NCBI GenBank assembly: GCA_027452005.1
Contig: DAIDHF010000004.1
Location: 1 to 64,000, forward strand
Length of the DNA: 64,000 bases
DNA from: Acidimicrobiales bacterium
Lineage (GTDB): Bacteria; Actinomycetota; Acidimicrobiia; Acidimicrobiales; JAKAVM01
Direction of reading: 5' to 3'
The translations under genes were made by a program, and so were the position numbers. How positions within the stretch are numbered: position 1 is the stretch's first letter; every line of letters begins with the position of its first letter. Under the pieces are notes generated by a model, which worked only from the letters and a program-made list of their open reading frames with translations, was not told where the DNA came from and searched no databases. Shown in pieces: positions 20,166 through 29,191 of the stretch.

Positions 20166-20453
20166 TCATGCCCAGTTCTCAATTCGAAGACCTGGAACCC
20201 GACTAAACTCTTTAGTGTTGTTAGTCACCAAAATTGCATCTAGAGGTAGAATCTCAAGCGGAGACAAAAACAGTTCAAGTGCTTGTTTATTCCGCTCAGA
20301 TTTACTTTTGGCTACGCCGTATGCCAGTTCGGCGGCCGCAACAGTAGAGATTGCTATATCTCCGGTCCGTTTAGTGCGAAAATGATCGAAAACATGCTCA
20401 GGTTTTGAATTTATAACGTAAATACAGATGTTGGTATCTAAAAGATAGCTCAT
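20166..20453 (-). pseudogene. VapC-type PIN toxin with in-frame internal deletion (95 aa)
   Basis: MSYLLDTNICIYVINSKPEHVFDHFRTKRTGDIAISTVAAAELAYGVAKS...LEILPLDA runs directly into ILVTNNTKEFSRVPGLRIENWA; about 37 residues with the GPxDxxIAAHA region are missing. Confidence 0.75.
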
Positions 20454-20564
20454 TTAGTCATGGAGGTCGGTGCGCAGATCTGATTCAGGTTGACATCGAT
20501 CTATCTGGAAATCAGGCTCAAAAGATGATAGGGCTGATTCAAGAATTTGCCACGAGCTTTCCAT
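20454..20564 (-). pseudogene. VapB-type antitoxin reduced to its C-terminal toxin-binding part (36 aa)
   Basis: Not in ORF track. Minus-strand ORF MESSWQILESALSSFEPDFQIDRCQPESDLRTDLHD; AGGAG 8 nt upstream; stop abuts vapC ATG (TAAATG); AbrB/SpoVT-like N-terminal domain absent. Confidence 0.65.
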
Positions 20565-20583
20565 CTACAAAACTCCTAGTTTA

Positions 20584-20610
20584 GTGGTATATACTTGAAG
20601 TTTATACCAC
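20584..20610. promoter_or_regulatory. 27-bp near-perfect palindrome upstream of vapB remnant (likely operator)
   Basis: GTGGTATATACTTGAAGTTTATACCAC; 12 of 13 base pairs match around a central G. Confidence 0.65.
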
Positions 20611-20673
20611 GATACCTTCCAGACTGCAGTTTTGGGCGAAATTCTAGATTTTATACTTGTGAATCTTTTATAA

Positions 20674-20760
20674 AACTGTTGTGATACTTACCGACATCTC
20701 ACCGAAGAATTGGATGCCCCAGTTGTCCAGCAGCAAATCCGTAACAATCGGCGAAGTTAG
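20674..20760 (+). pseudogene. Possible tyrosine recombinase (integrase) C-terminal remnant
   Basis: Frame ending at TAG 20758-20760 reads NCCDTYRHLTEELDAPVVQQQIRNNRRS; resembles the (D)TYxHLxxE active-site tail of phage-type integrases. Confidence 0.3.
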
Positions 20761-20801
20761 TTTGTGACGGTCCTCGAGCTAACCTGCTTGACCTCAACGT
20801 A

Positions 20802-21473
20802 TTACCTTGGCATCAACCCGTTTAGGAGTAGGTCAACAATAAAGTCAGCAACTACAACAGATGATAACTCGTCGTCGGTGACAAGACGCCGAAGGGCAAC
20901 CTGGCCGATCAAAGCGGCAACAGAAAAGGCAATCATTTTTGGCGGTCCTTGACGAATCCGGCCGGTCTGTTGGGCGGCTACAATGGCCACCTCAATGTCT
21001 CCAATAAATCTCTCGTAGATCCCAAAGAGGTGTTGTTCGAACTTATCTCCCAGTGACAAGGAGTCTCTAAAGAGCAGCCTTGCTGCCTGTCGGTCGTTTT
21101 CAAAGAACTCCAACGTGGCCCGAATAGCGTGCTTAATTGCGCTCAGGGCAACCTCGGGGTCGTTGTTGGCCAGGGCGTTGTCGATAACTGACTGACCGAT
21201 GTGGGCTCTCAGAGCCATCTCCTCAGAGTCCATAAGGGCATGGAACAGGGCTTCTTTGGAGTCGAAGTACCAATATACCGTTCCATAGGAAAGTCCGGCC
21301 TCTTTGGCGACATCGGCCATGGTGGTCGAGTGAAACCCTGACCTCGCAAACACGGTCTTTGCGGCCGACAAGATCTCGTCTCTTCGCTTTCCCTTTTCCT
21401 CGTCGTTGGAGGCCCTGCGCATGTTCCGTCCCTCGACCGACAGTTCGGGAGCTGGTGGATCGGTCACCCTCAT
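20802..21473 (-). CDS. TetR family transcriptional regulator
   Basis: HTH RRDEILSAAKTVFARSGFHSTTMADVAKEAGLSYGTVYWYFDSKEALFHALM. Confidence 0.92.
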   Translation of the reverse strand: MRVTDPPAPELSVEGRNMRRASNDEEKGKRRDEILSAAKTVFARSGFHSTTMADVAKEAGLSYGTVYWYFDSKEALFHALMDSEEMALRAHIGQSVIDNALANNDPEVALSAIKHAIRATLEFFENDRQAARLLFRDSLSLGDKFEQHLFGIYERFIGDIEVAIVAAQQTGRIRQGPPKMIAFSVAALIGQVALRRLVTDDELSSVVVADFIVDLLLNGLMPR

Positions 21474-21533
21474 ATTATAGGTCCTTTAGAGCCGCAGCTT
21501 TGGGATTGACCCTTTCGTCGCCAAAAAGTCGCG

Positions 21534-21543
21534 ACCGGCCGGT
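21534..21543. promoter_or_regulatory. ACCGGCCGGT palindrome upstream of tetR (possible autoregulatory operator)
   Basis: Perfect 10-bp palindrome about 60 bp upstream of tetR start. Confidence 0.3.
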
Positions 21544-22122
21544 TCATATCTCGGGACCTTGTCCTTGAGGGGGCCATGGATCTACCCCCGGCTCTAAGGG
21601 TACCTGAACGTTTCGAAGAAACCCGGACACGGCCGAATAGGTCACTATAAGCATTACTAGCTCAACTAGCTCCTGGTCACTCTCAAAATGTTTCGACATC
21701 TCTTCCCATGCCTTCACTGAGAACGAACCTGTCTGTGCGTACTCGTCTACGCACCTGAGCACGGCGGACTCTTGAGGGCTATACATACCCTGGTCGGCCT
21801 CCTCCCAGTCACGCACGGCCTCGATGGCGGCTTTGTCGACCCCCAACATCTGAGCGATTGAGTAGTGTTGGGTCCACTCGTAAACCGAGTTGGTAACCCA
21901 GCCGGTCCTAAGAATCACGAGCTCCCTTAGTCGAACGGACAGGAGTCCCTTGAAGAGCAGAGCTAACAGCCAGTCGTTGAAGGGTTTTGCCAGAGTTGGG
22001 TGGGACAGGAGTATCTGGAAGATCGAAAGTCTGGCCATTCCTTCGGGAACCCCGGCCTGGGTTGCCGCCTCAATGGCCTCGTCGTGGGTGAGCATCGACA
22101 CTCTACACTTCTCATTGCTCAC
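21544..22122 (-). CDS. Carboxymuconolactone decarboxylase family protein
   Basis: RLRELVILRTGWVTNSVYEWTQHYSIAQMLGVDKAAIEAV. Confidence 0.85.
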   Translation of the reverse strand: MSNEKCRVSMLTHDEAIEAATQAGVPEGMARLSIFQILLSHPTLAKPFNDWLLALLFKGLLSVRLRELVILRTGWVTNSVYEWTQHYSIAQMLGVDKAAIEAVRDWEEADQGMYSPQESAVLRCVDEYAQTGSFSVKAWEEMSKHFESDQELVELVMLIVTYSAVSGFLRNVQVPLEPGVDPWPPQGQGPEI

Positions 22123-23213
22123 GCTGGAGTCACCACCCCATGAACTGGGGGAGTCTTTGGAGTTTCCCCGGCCATCTCTAGGATAAGTTTATCAACGCTC
22201 TCAATACCAACTACCTCTCTGTCCAGGTCGGCAAACGGGAACTCTCCACCTGCCAGAATATCCAAGGCTTTTGAGTATGCCGCCGAGTCAACCCCTAGGG
22301 CACCCAATATTGTGATCTCCTTGTAAACGATCAAATCTGGCCACAGTCCTGGGGCCTGGCCTACCCCGCTTGTCCCTGCCATGACCACCCGTCCCCCGGG
22401 CTTGACTAGTTTGACCGCCTGACCAAAAGCACTCGGGGCCTTAGCAGTTACGTTGACCACCACGTCGGCCAGGGTTCCAATTGCCTTTACCAATGCCTTG
22501 TCCGGTTCGATCTCGTCTACGTCAACAGTAAGGTCTGCCCCGAAAGCCTTGGCACTATTCAAACGAGACTCATCCATCTTACCCTTCCCGGTGATTGCTA
22601 TATACCCCGCTCCGGCCAGCTTGGCTGCTACCACCGCACATATCCCGCGAATCCCGGGTCCCAAAATCGCCACCACGTCACCACGCTTTACTTCAGGGAT
22701 GGTGGCCCCCCATCTCAGTCCTGCCCCGAGGGGATTGAATAAGGTGGCCATGACCGGATCTAAGTTGTCGGGCACCTTGTGCAAGATGGTATCTGGACCC
22801 AGGTACTGGTGGCTGGCATATCCACCCCATAGATGTGGGTTCTTGGACACCGGGATAAATCCGTACATGTCGCCCAAACCGTGAGAAACGCACTGACGAT
22901 AGTTCCCCGACCTGCATTGGTCGCAATCTCGACAGGACTGAAATACCTCTACCGCGACCCGGTCGCCAACGGTTACTCCCCAGAGCTTCTGAGCCTGGTC
23001 CCCAATCTCCTCTATGATTCCGACCGACTCGTGCCCAGGGATGAACTCAAATCCTGATGGTATTGCCCCGGTGTACTGTTCATGGTCAGTCCCGCATAAC
23101 CCACAAGCCTCAATCTTGAGGATAGCATCGTTATCAGATATTATAGGCAGGTCAAACTCACGAGTCTCTAGGGACCTGGGTTTAGTCAGCACGAGGGCCT
23201 GAGCGCGGGTCAC
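22119..23213 (-). CDS. Zinc-binding alcohol dehydrogenase (MDR family)
   Basis: CGLCGTDHEQYTG, PGHESVGIIEEIG, four-Cys structural zinc site CRDCDQCRSGNYRQC; overlaps next gene by 4 bp. Confidence 0.92.
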   Translation of the reverse strand: MTRAQALVLTKPRSLETREFDLPIISDNDAILKIEACGLCGTDHEQYTGAIPSGFEFIPGHESVGIIEEIGDQAQKLWGVTVGDRVAVEVFQSCRDCDQCRSGNYRQCVSHGLGDMYGFIPVSKNPHLWGGYASHQYLGPDTILHKVPDNLDPVMATLFNPLGAGLRWGATIPEVKRGDVVAILGPGIRGICAVVAAKLAGAGYIAITGKGKMDESRLNSAKAFGADLTVDVDEIEPDKALVKAIGTLADVVVNVTAKAPSAFGQAVKLVKPGGRVVMAGTSGVGQAPGLWPDLIVYKEITILGALGVDSAAYSKALDILAGGEFPFADLDREVVGIESVDKLILEMAGETPKTPPVHGVVTPA

Positions 23214-23224
23214 CCCAGACCCCC

Positions 23225-23659
23225 CTAAGGAACTATCCGGTAGACCTGGACGGCGTGAGCAACCGTGTTACCGTCGCTGTCTCGGGCAGTAATCTCGGTA
23301 AAAATTAGTTCCTTGCCACGCTTTATTGTCGTGGCAGCACACAACAAGTCGGACTTCTTGGCCGTTCCGACGAATTGGACACTCATTGAGACCGTTGAAG
23401 CTCGCATCCCCTTGTTGAAGTCATGATTCGACCATGCCGCAGCCGCGCCTGCCGTGTCCAGGACCGATGCTACGACCCCCCCGTGGTATACAATTCCATC
23501 ATTGGTCAAGTCGTCACGAAAGGGCAACCTGACAACTACGTCGTCTGGGTCGTACTTGTCAAACACGATCCCCAGACCGCTCAAAAAAGGTGTGGATGGC
23601 ATAACCTTTGGTATGGAGTTGCGAGCTGCAACCTGTTGTTCTTCGGTTAATTCTCCCAT
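23225..23659 (-). CDS. PaaI family hotdog thioesterase
   Basis: LTNDGIVYHGGVVASVLDTAGAAAAWSNHD, VQFVGTAKKSDLLCAATTIKRGKELIFTEI. Confidence 0.85.
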   Translation of the reverse strand: MGELTEEQQVAARNSIPKVMPSTPFLSGLGIVFDKYDPDDVVVRLPFRDDLTNDGIVYHGGVVASVLDTAGAAAAWSNHDFNKGMRASTVSMSVQFVGTAKKSDLLCAATTIKRGKELIFTEITARDSDGNTVAHAVQVYRIVP

Positions 23660-23758
23660 GTTTACCCCCTTGTGTATTGTTTGCTTATATCTGGTACTGC
23701 AATAAGACCTAACTTGTTGTTCCCGGGCACATTCGTGCTCTGGGCCTTGGTTGGCTCT

Positions 23759-24736
23759 CTATATGGATGTCACGAACTGCCCTGTTTGCTTGAGTGTGGC
23801 CTCAGCTTGAGAGACGATTGACTTGACAAGTTCAGCGGCCGGGATGAGAGACGAGATCGCCCCGATTCCTTGACCGGCCGGGTAGCACTCTTTGTCTGGG
23901 TCTATGTTGGGAGTCTCCTCGTCACCCCCTAAGTGAAAGGCCCCGTTTTGCATGGACTTGGCGGCCTGCATGGGGAATTTCTCAAGCTCGTCTGGATGAG
24001 AGTCCCAGTAGTCGGTGTACGAGTTTTTTACGGCCCTTAGGGTCTTGCCAGAAAACCCCCGGGAGATAACCGTTCCATCTTCGGCTGTTTCAATTAGCTT
24101 GTCCTTATAACCAAGCACCGCCCTGGCCTCTGGGGTTGCTATAAATCTTGTCCCGATCCAAACTCCGTCGGCTCCGAGAGCGAGAGAGGCAGCAAGTCCC
24201 CGGCCGTCAAAGATCCCGCCTGCGGCTACTACCGGAACCTGTCCAGCCACCGCGTCCACGATCTGGGGGACCAAGGGCATAGTGGCCACGGTACCGGTAT
24301 GTCCCCCGGCCTCGGTTCCTTGGGCCACAACTACATCGCATCCCGCGTCAATCGCCTTTTTAGCGTGGACGACCTTCCCACACATATTTATCACGAGTAA
24401 TCCACTTGCGTGGCACATCTCCACTACCTGGGCCGGGACTCCAAGGCCAGCCACAAACACCGAAGCCCCACCTTGAATGATTAGTTCTACCTGTAGGGCC
24501 ATATCACCTGGCATGGCAGTAAGTAGGTCAACCCCAAATGGCTTGTTAGTCTGAGCACGAACCTTGCGCATCTCTTCGACCATCTGATCGTTGAGCATTG
24601 TCGAGGCACCCAAGCATCCAAACCCACCGGCCTCAGACACGGCTGCGACTAGACGGTTGTAGGAGACCCCACCCATCCCGGCCAGCATAACCGGATGGTC
24701 GACCTTGAGAAGTTCAGTTAGGCGAGTGCGGATCAT
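23759..24736 (-). CDS. Nitronate monooxygenase/2-nitropropane dioxygenase family protein
   Basis: HPVMLAGMGGVSYNRLVAAVSEAGGFGCLG; VVAQGTEAGGHTGTVATMPLVPQIVDAV; PVVAAGGIFDGRGLAASLALGADGVWIGTRF. Confidence 0.93.
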   Translation of the reverse strand: MIRTRLTELLKVDHPVMLAGMGGVSYNRLVAAVSEAGGFGCLGASTMLNDQMVEEMRKVRAQTNKPFGVDLLTAMPGDMALQVELIIQGGASVFVAGLGVPAQVVEMCHASGLLVINMCGKVVHAKKAIDAGCDVVVAQGTEAGGHTGTVATMPLVPQIVDAVAGQVPVVAAGGIFDGRGLAASLALGADGVWIGTRFIATPEARAVLGYKDKLIETAEDGTVISRGFSGKTLRAVKNSYTDYWDSHPDELEKFPMQAAKSMQNGAFHLGGDEETPNIDPDKECYPAGQGIGAISSLIPAAELVKSIVSQAEATLKQTGQFVTSI

Positions 24737-24845
24737 AGATGGCCTCCGATCAGTGGTACGGGCGCTTTTTGGTTAGGGTCAGCCTGACGGCTTCAGACGG
24801 GCCCGTGCTTAGGTACTCTAGCACTACACCCAGCTATGTTATAAC

Positions 24846-24863
24846 TGACTGATGTATCAGTCA
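24846..24863. promoter_or_regulatory. Operator-like inverted repeat TGACTGAT-GT-ATCAGTCA
   Basis: Perfect 8-bp arms; upstream of the minus-strand nitronate monooxygenase gene, with TTATAA just downstream on that strand. Confidence 0.5.
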
Positions 24864-26399
24864 AGTAGCCTGGGCTGGCATGGTCTGGGGAGCGGTCACC
24901 GGGTACTGGGCCATCGGAACCGGGATCTCATTTAGCTGGTTGGCCTGGCACTCTCGTTGGACTGCGGGAGAGTCCTGAGAGGTCGTGGCCAGCTCTGGCA
25001 TGGAAGACGCACCTCGAGTCACCGACAGGGTAGAGGTGAGATCTCCAACAGTCTTGCGTCTCCATGCCGAGATATTGGGGACCGAGATTCCAAAACGGGT
25101 CTCTAGGAATCTGAGAATTGACGTGTGATCAAAGAGGTCAGAGTTGATGTATCCCCCTGTAGAAAACGGAGAGGCAACAATCATGGGGACTCTAAAGCCA
25201 AGTCCAATTGGCCCAGAGATGTTTTGGGCGTTAGCCGGAAGGGGACTCACAGTTACGTACTCACCGGCGGTTCCAGCAGGAGCAACCGGCGGGGCCACGT
25301 GATCGAAGAACCCGTCGTTCTCGTCATAGGTAATAAACACGGCCGTCTTGGCCCACAACTTGGGGTTTGACGACAGGGCACTTAGAACCTGGTCGATAAA
25401 CCACCCACCCCTAGACGGGGGAGCCGGGGGGTGCTCGTCATATCCTAACGGAGCCAATACCCAGCTGACAGCTGGCAGGTTGTCAGTTGCCACGTCGTGC
25501 GCAAAGTCGCCCTCAAAGGAGTAGTTGAAAGCGTTTGAGTAAAGGGTGCTCGTTGGGTCTTGATACTGTTTGAAGTACAGCAAGATGTTATTTGAGATCG
25601 CCATTGCGAGAGGACTACCCGGTTTATACTGTGGCCCAATTGGGTTGTAGACCTTCCAGGAAATACTACGCTTGGAAAGCAGTTCAGGAACGGTCGTCCA
25701 AGATACGCTAAATTCAGCTTGTGAGGACAAGTTAGTTATAAGGATCGGACCACCAGCCTCGCCAGTGGGGTCCAACATACCAGTCATAGACATGAGCCGG
25801 TTAGGATGCGTTGGTCCCATGACTGAACAGTGGTAACTATCGCACAGCGTGAAGTTGTCGGCCAGACTAAAGTGGAATGGAATATCGGCTCGTTCATAGT
25901 ATCCCATCGTGAGAATGCCGTTGGTCGCTCCATCTACCTGGGGAGAGGTATGAGTTGACACAAACGCGTCCATCTTGCCCTGGTTCCAGCACTCGTGCTG
26001 GGGCCCCCAGCTGTGAGAGAGGTCCGCTGTACACTCGGCCATCTGGGTCTGGGTGTTGAGATGGAACGGGAGGAGGTGTCCATTGAAGCCTGCCGGGGCA
26101 CCGGGCCAAACCTGGGAGAAAACCCCTGATTTGAGTGCAACCGGATCGGAAAACCCTCTAGATGACTTGTAGGTCCCAAAGTAGTGGTCAAAAGACCGGT
26201 TCTCTTGCATCAAGACCACCACGTGTTCAATAGCCCCGATGTCAGACCCGGCTGGGGCAATCTTGGCGGCCCCAGCCGCTGTGGACGGCTTCGGCGACTT
26301 GGTCGATGACGAGCAACCTGCGGCTGCCAGGCCCAGGCCACCAGCCAGAGTGGCGGCCAGGAGGTCTCTTCTAGAAATCTGGTTTTTGTTATCAGTCAC
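24861..26399 (-). CDS. Phospholipase C/phosphoesterase family protein with Tat signal
   Basis: Tat-like NQISRRDLLAATLAGGLGLAAAGCSSS; IEHVVVLMQENRSFDHYFGTYKSSRGF; FITYDENDGFFDHVAPP. Confidence 0.92.
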   Translation of the reverse strand: MTDNKNQISRRDLLAATLAGGLGLAAAGCSSSTKSPKPSTAAGAAKIAPAGSDIGAIEHVVVLMQENRSFDHYFGTYKSSRGFSDPVALKSGVFSQVWPGAPAGFNGHLLPFHLNTQTQMAECTADLSHSWGPQHECWNQGKMDAFVSTHTSPQVDGATNGILTMGYYERADIPFHFSLADNFTLCDSYHCSVMGPTHPNRLMSMTGMLDPTGEAGGPILITNLSSQAEFSVSWTTVPELLSKRSISWKVYNPIGPQYKPGSPLAMAISNNILLYFKQYQDPTSTLYSNAFNYSFEGDFAHDVATDNLPAVSWVLAPLGYDEHPPAPPSRGGWFIDQVLSALSSNPKLWAKTAVFITYDENDGFFDHVAPPVAPAGTAGEYVTVSPLPANAQNISGPIGLGFRVPMIVASPFSTGGYINSDLFDHTSILRFLETRFGISVPNISAWRRKTVGDLTSTLSVTRGASSMPELATTSQDSPAVQRECQANQLNEIPVPMAQYPVTAPQTMPAQAT

Positions 26400-26526
26400 A
26401 ATTCATCCAGATTACGAGAGTGTGAACACCCAGGCACGCATTTTGGTAACAATCCTTTCCAGGGCCTCTATGACCTGGTCGGCAATCGTTCGTCGGTACA
26501 ACCACTCGGTTTGGCGGTACGTTCTC

Positions 26527-26740
26527 CGGTGACGTCCTCTGATGGCTGAAGCCACCAGCTTCCTGCTGGCCTCTACCAGAGAGCTCTTCTCAGCCATTCC
26601 CCTACAGGCGCTTGAAGGACCCGTCCAATCCCGTTGCCATCCACTGTACACCTCGGGTGTGACGCCCCCCGGGCCGTCGCCCCGAACCCCGATTCCCCTG
26701 ACGGCTGAAGCTGCCAGTCCCCTCGGGGTAACTTGATGGA
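26527..26740 (+). repeat. Intergenic repeat copy A (two half-matches to copy B separated by about 140 bp)
   Basis: 26527-26558 cggtgacgtcctctgatggctgaagccaccag and 26698-26740 ctgacggctgaagctgccagtcccctcggggtaacttgatgga both match the reverse complement of 55234-55288. Confidence 0.8.
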
Positions 26741-26974
26741 GCGACCGCGTGACCTACTCACAAAACCGGCCTGTCGTGGCCTGGCTAGGGGGGACCGGCG
26801 CTAACAACGTAACCGTCTAGATCTTTTGGTATATGACGGTACCTTTGGCCTAACCGTGCACTTATAATCTTTGGCCTCTATGGCCGGACTGGAAGGTAAA
26901 CTCGCAAATGCTCACCTGGCTGTGGCATGTTTGGTAGGCAGGTCAACAAGTAACAAGAGGAAGGAAGTACTGCC

Positions 26975-27895
26975 ATGCAAGGGGAAGGTCGCCCACTGGA
27001 AGGAAAAGTCGCCATTGTAACCGGGGCTGGAGGTGGGATAGGCCGAGGAGAGGCCCTCCTACTTGCCGCACAGGGTGCAAAGGTCCTGGTAAATGACCTC
27101 GGTGGGACCCTCGGGGGAGATGGATCCGACCAGTCAGCCGCTCAAAAGGTGGTAGAGGAGATTGTTCGCGCTGGAGGGGTTGCCGAGGCCAACCACGATG
27201 ACGTGGCTAGCTGGGATGGGGCCAAGGCACTTATCGACCAGGCAGTAGCCCACTTTGGTGGCCTGGATATCTTGGTCAACAACGCCGGGATTCTGCGTGA
27301 CGGGATGTCCTTCAATTTGACCGAGGCAGACTGGGACGCAGTGATAAAGGTCCACCTAAAGGGACACTTTGCCCCGACTCACTTTGCGGCCACTTTTTGG
27401 CGCGAACGATCCAAGGCTGGCAACCCGGTCAAGGCAAGTGTCATCAACACGTCATCGGAGTCCGGGCTCTATGGTAACGCTGGCCAGTCCAATTACTCGG
27501 CCGCCAAGGCCGGGATCGCCTCACTCACCCTCGTCTTGGCCCGGGAACTGGAGCGTTACGGGGTCCGGGTGAACGCCATAGCCCCCCGGGCTCGCACCCG
27601 GATGACCGAGTCCACTTTCGGTGATCTCTCGACTGGAGGGACCTTTGACGTTTGGGATCCCCACAACGTGGCTCCGGTCGTGGCTTGGTTGGCTGGCGAC
27701 CGCGCCGAAAACATTAGCGGCCAGATCTTCGTGGTCTATGGCGGGACAATCGAGCTCATAGAGCCCTTCCGAGTAGTATCAAAGATTGCGAAAGACAACA
27801 GATGGACCCCAGAAGAACTCGCCGAGCGATCACGAGAGCTTTTCGGAGATCGTTCTGGCAGAGTGCCCGACTTTCCGGTCAACTTCTTCGACTAA
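26975..27895 (+). CDS. Short-chain dehydrogenase/reductase (hydroxyacyl-CoA dehydrogenase-like)
   Basis: LEGKVAIVTGAGGGIGRGEALLLAAQGAKVLVNDLGG; NNAGILRD; YSAAKAG. Confidence 0.93.
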   Translation: MQGEGRPLEGKVAIVTGAGGGIGRGEALLLAAQGAKVLVNDLGGTLGGDGSDQSAAQKVVEEIVRAGGVAEANHDDVASWDGAKALIDQAVAHFGGLDILVNNAGILRDGMSFNLTEADWDAVIKVHLKGHFAPTHFAATFWRERSKAGNPVKASVINTSSESGLYGNAGQSNYSAAKAGIASLTLVLARELERYGVRVNAIAPRARTRMTESTFGDLSTGGTFDVWDPHNVAPVVAWLAGDRAENISGQIFVVYGGTIELIEPFRVVSKIAKDNRWTPEELAERSRELFGDRSGRVPDFPVNFFD

Positions 27896-28000
27896 CCTGG
27901 CTACTCGCGCGACTAGCGACACGAAGTTTGTAAGATCTTCTTGAGTCTCACAATGGGCAAAATAGCGCCACCAAATCCTCGGCTATAAATAGAGGGAGCA

Positions 28001-29191
28001 TCAACGGAGAACCAACCCGGTAACCCGGTCTAAGTGGAAGTCGACAGTTCCCCACAAGTTCGCAAGGGCCCATGACCGTTTCATGTACATGTGTAGGTCG
28101 TGTTCCCACGAGTACCCAATTGCCCCGTGGCACTGAAGAGACGTCTTGCCCGCCAGGCGGGCCGCTCTGGAGGCGTACACCTTGGCAAAGGACACGTCCC
28201 TCAAACACTCATCCCAACGCCCAGCAATATCATCGTCTGACATGGAGTGGCTTACTAGATCCTCTACAAACCGGTCTAGATTAAAAGCCGCATAATAAAC
28301 AGGATGCCTGGCGTGGTCAAGGGCAAGATATGAGTTGGCCAAATGATGCTTGACGGCCTGATTGGATCCAATGGTGACCTGGAACTGGGTTCTGTCTTTT
28401 GCATAGTCCACAGCCATGGAAATCATCTTGTCTGCCAAGCCGATCAGTTGTCCGGCCACAACCAGGGTACACCGTTCGATGGTTATCTGCCTTACTAGCT
28501 CGATTAACGTTTTAGTCTTCTTGTCGAACTGATCAATCGGGAAAGTCAGGTCAAGGTTAATAATCCCGCCGCGATTGAACTGCCCTTGGTCGACCCAGGA
28601 GAGTTGATAGGAGTGGTCGACTGACCGCGCCGGGACCTGAGCGACTGGTGGGGTGGCCTGGCCTAGAGAGGGTCTTGGTCTGTTAGGGTCGTCCCACATA
28701 AGACCCCGAGCTAGTCGGGGACCTTGACCCTCATAACATAACAGGACCAGGTCACTTGCCTCTCCCCAAGCCACCGGGTCAGTTGGCCTCAGTTGAACCG
28801 TGGCCACCTTGGTGCCTGAGACTAGATTGTTGAAATCTTCTTGGCCCGGACCTTCCAAGAGATCACCCCCGGCTAGGCCAAGAGACCATAACAGAGACAA
28901 ATGCCCGACCACCGCGCACGTGTGCTCGACAACCGGACCCACAAACGCACACCGTCCCAGTTCCTCGGCGGCCAGACAGACCTCGACTAAACCCATCCCA
29001 AGACCTCCCAGATCTTGAGGGGCCAATAGTGAGAACATCCCCACCTCGCCTAGGACCCCCCAGGCCTTCTGGTCAATTGGGTGTAAGCCCTCAAAGATTT
29101 CGCGCAGTCTCTCAGGGGTGAACTCTTTGGACAAGACCTCACCTAGGGTGTCTCGAAGGTCGAGTTGATCTCGGGTAAATGAGAAGTTCAT
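28001..29191 (-). CDS. Acyl-CoA dehydrogenase (partner-type subunit)
   Basis: AKDRTQFQVTIGSNQAVKHHLANSYLAL; LQCHGAIGYSWEHDLHMYMKRSWA. Confidence 0.9.
   Translation of the reverse strand: MNFSFTRDQLDLRDTLGEVLSKEFTPERLREIFEGLHPIDQKAWGVLGEVGMFSLLAPQDLGGLGMGLVEVCLAAEELGRCAFVGPVVEHTCAVVGHLSLLWSLGLAGGDLLEGPGQEDFNNLVSGTKVATVQLRPTDPVAWGEASDLVLLCYEGQGPRLARGLMWDDPNRPRPSLGQATPPVAQVPARSVDHSYQLSWVDQGQFNRGGIINLDLTFPIDQFDKKTKTLIELVRQITIERCTLVVAGQLIGLADKMISMAVDYAKDRTQFQVTIGSNQAVKHHLANSYLALDHARHPVYYAAFNLDRFVEDLVSHSMSDDDIAGRWDECLRDVSFAKVYASRAARLAGKTSLQCHGAIGYSWEHDLHMYMKRSWALANLWGTVDFHLDRVTGLVLR

Noticed and set aside
26412-26736. Short ORFs (79 and 64 aa) in the phospholipase-SDR gap as genes
   Set aside because: Opposing, overlapping and without domain signatures; better treated as part of the intergenic repeat/possible element remnant.
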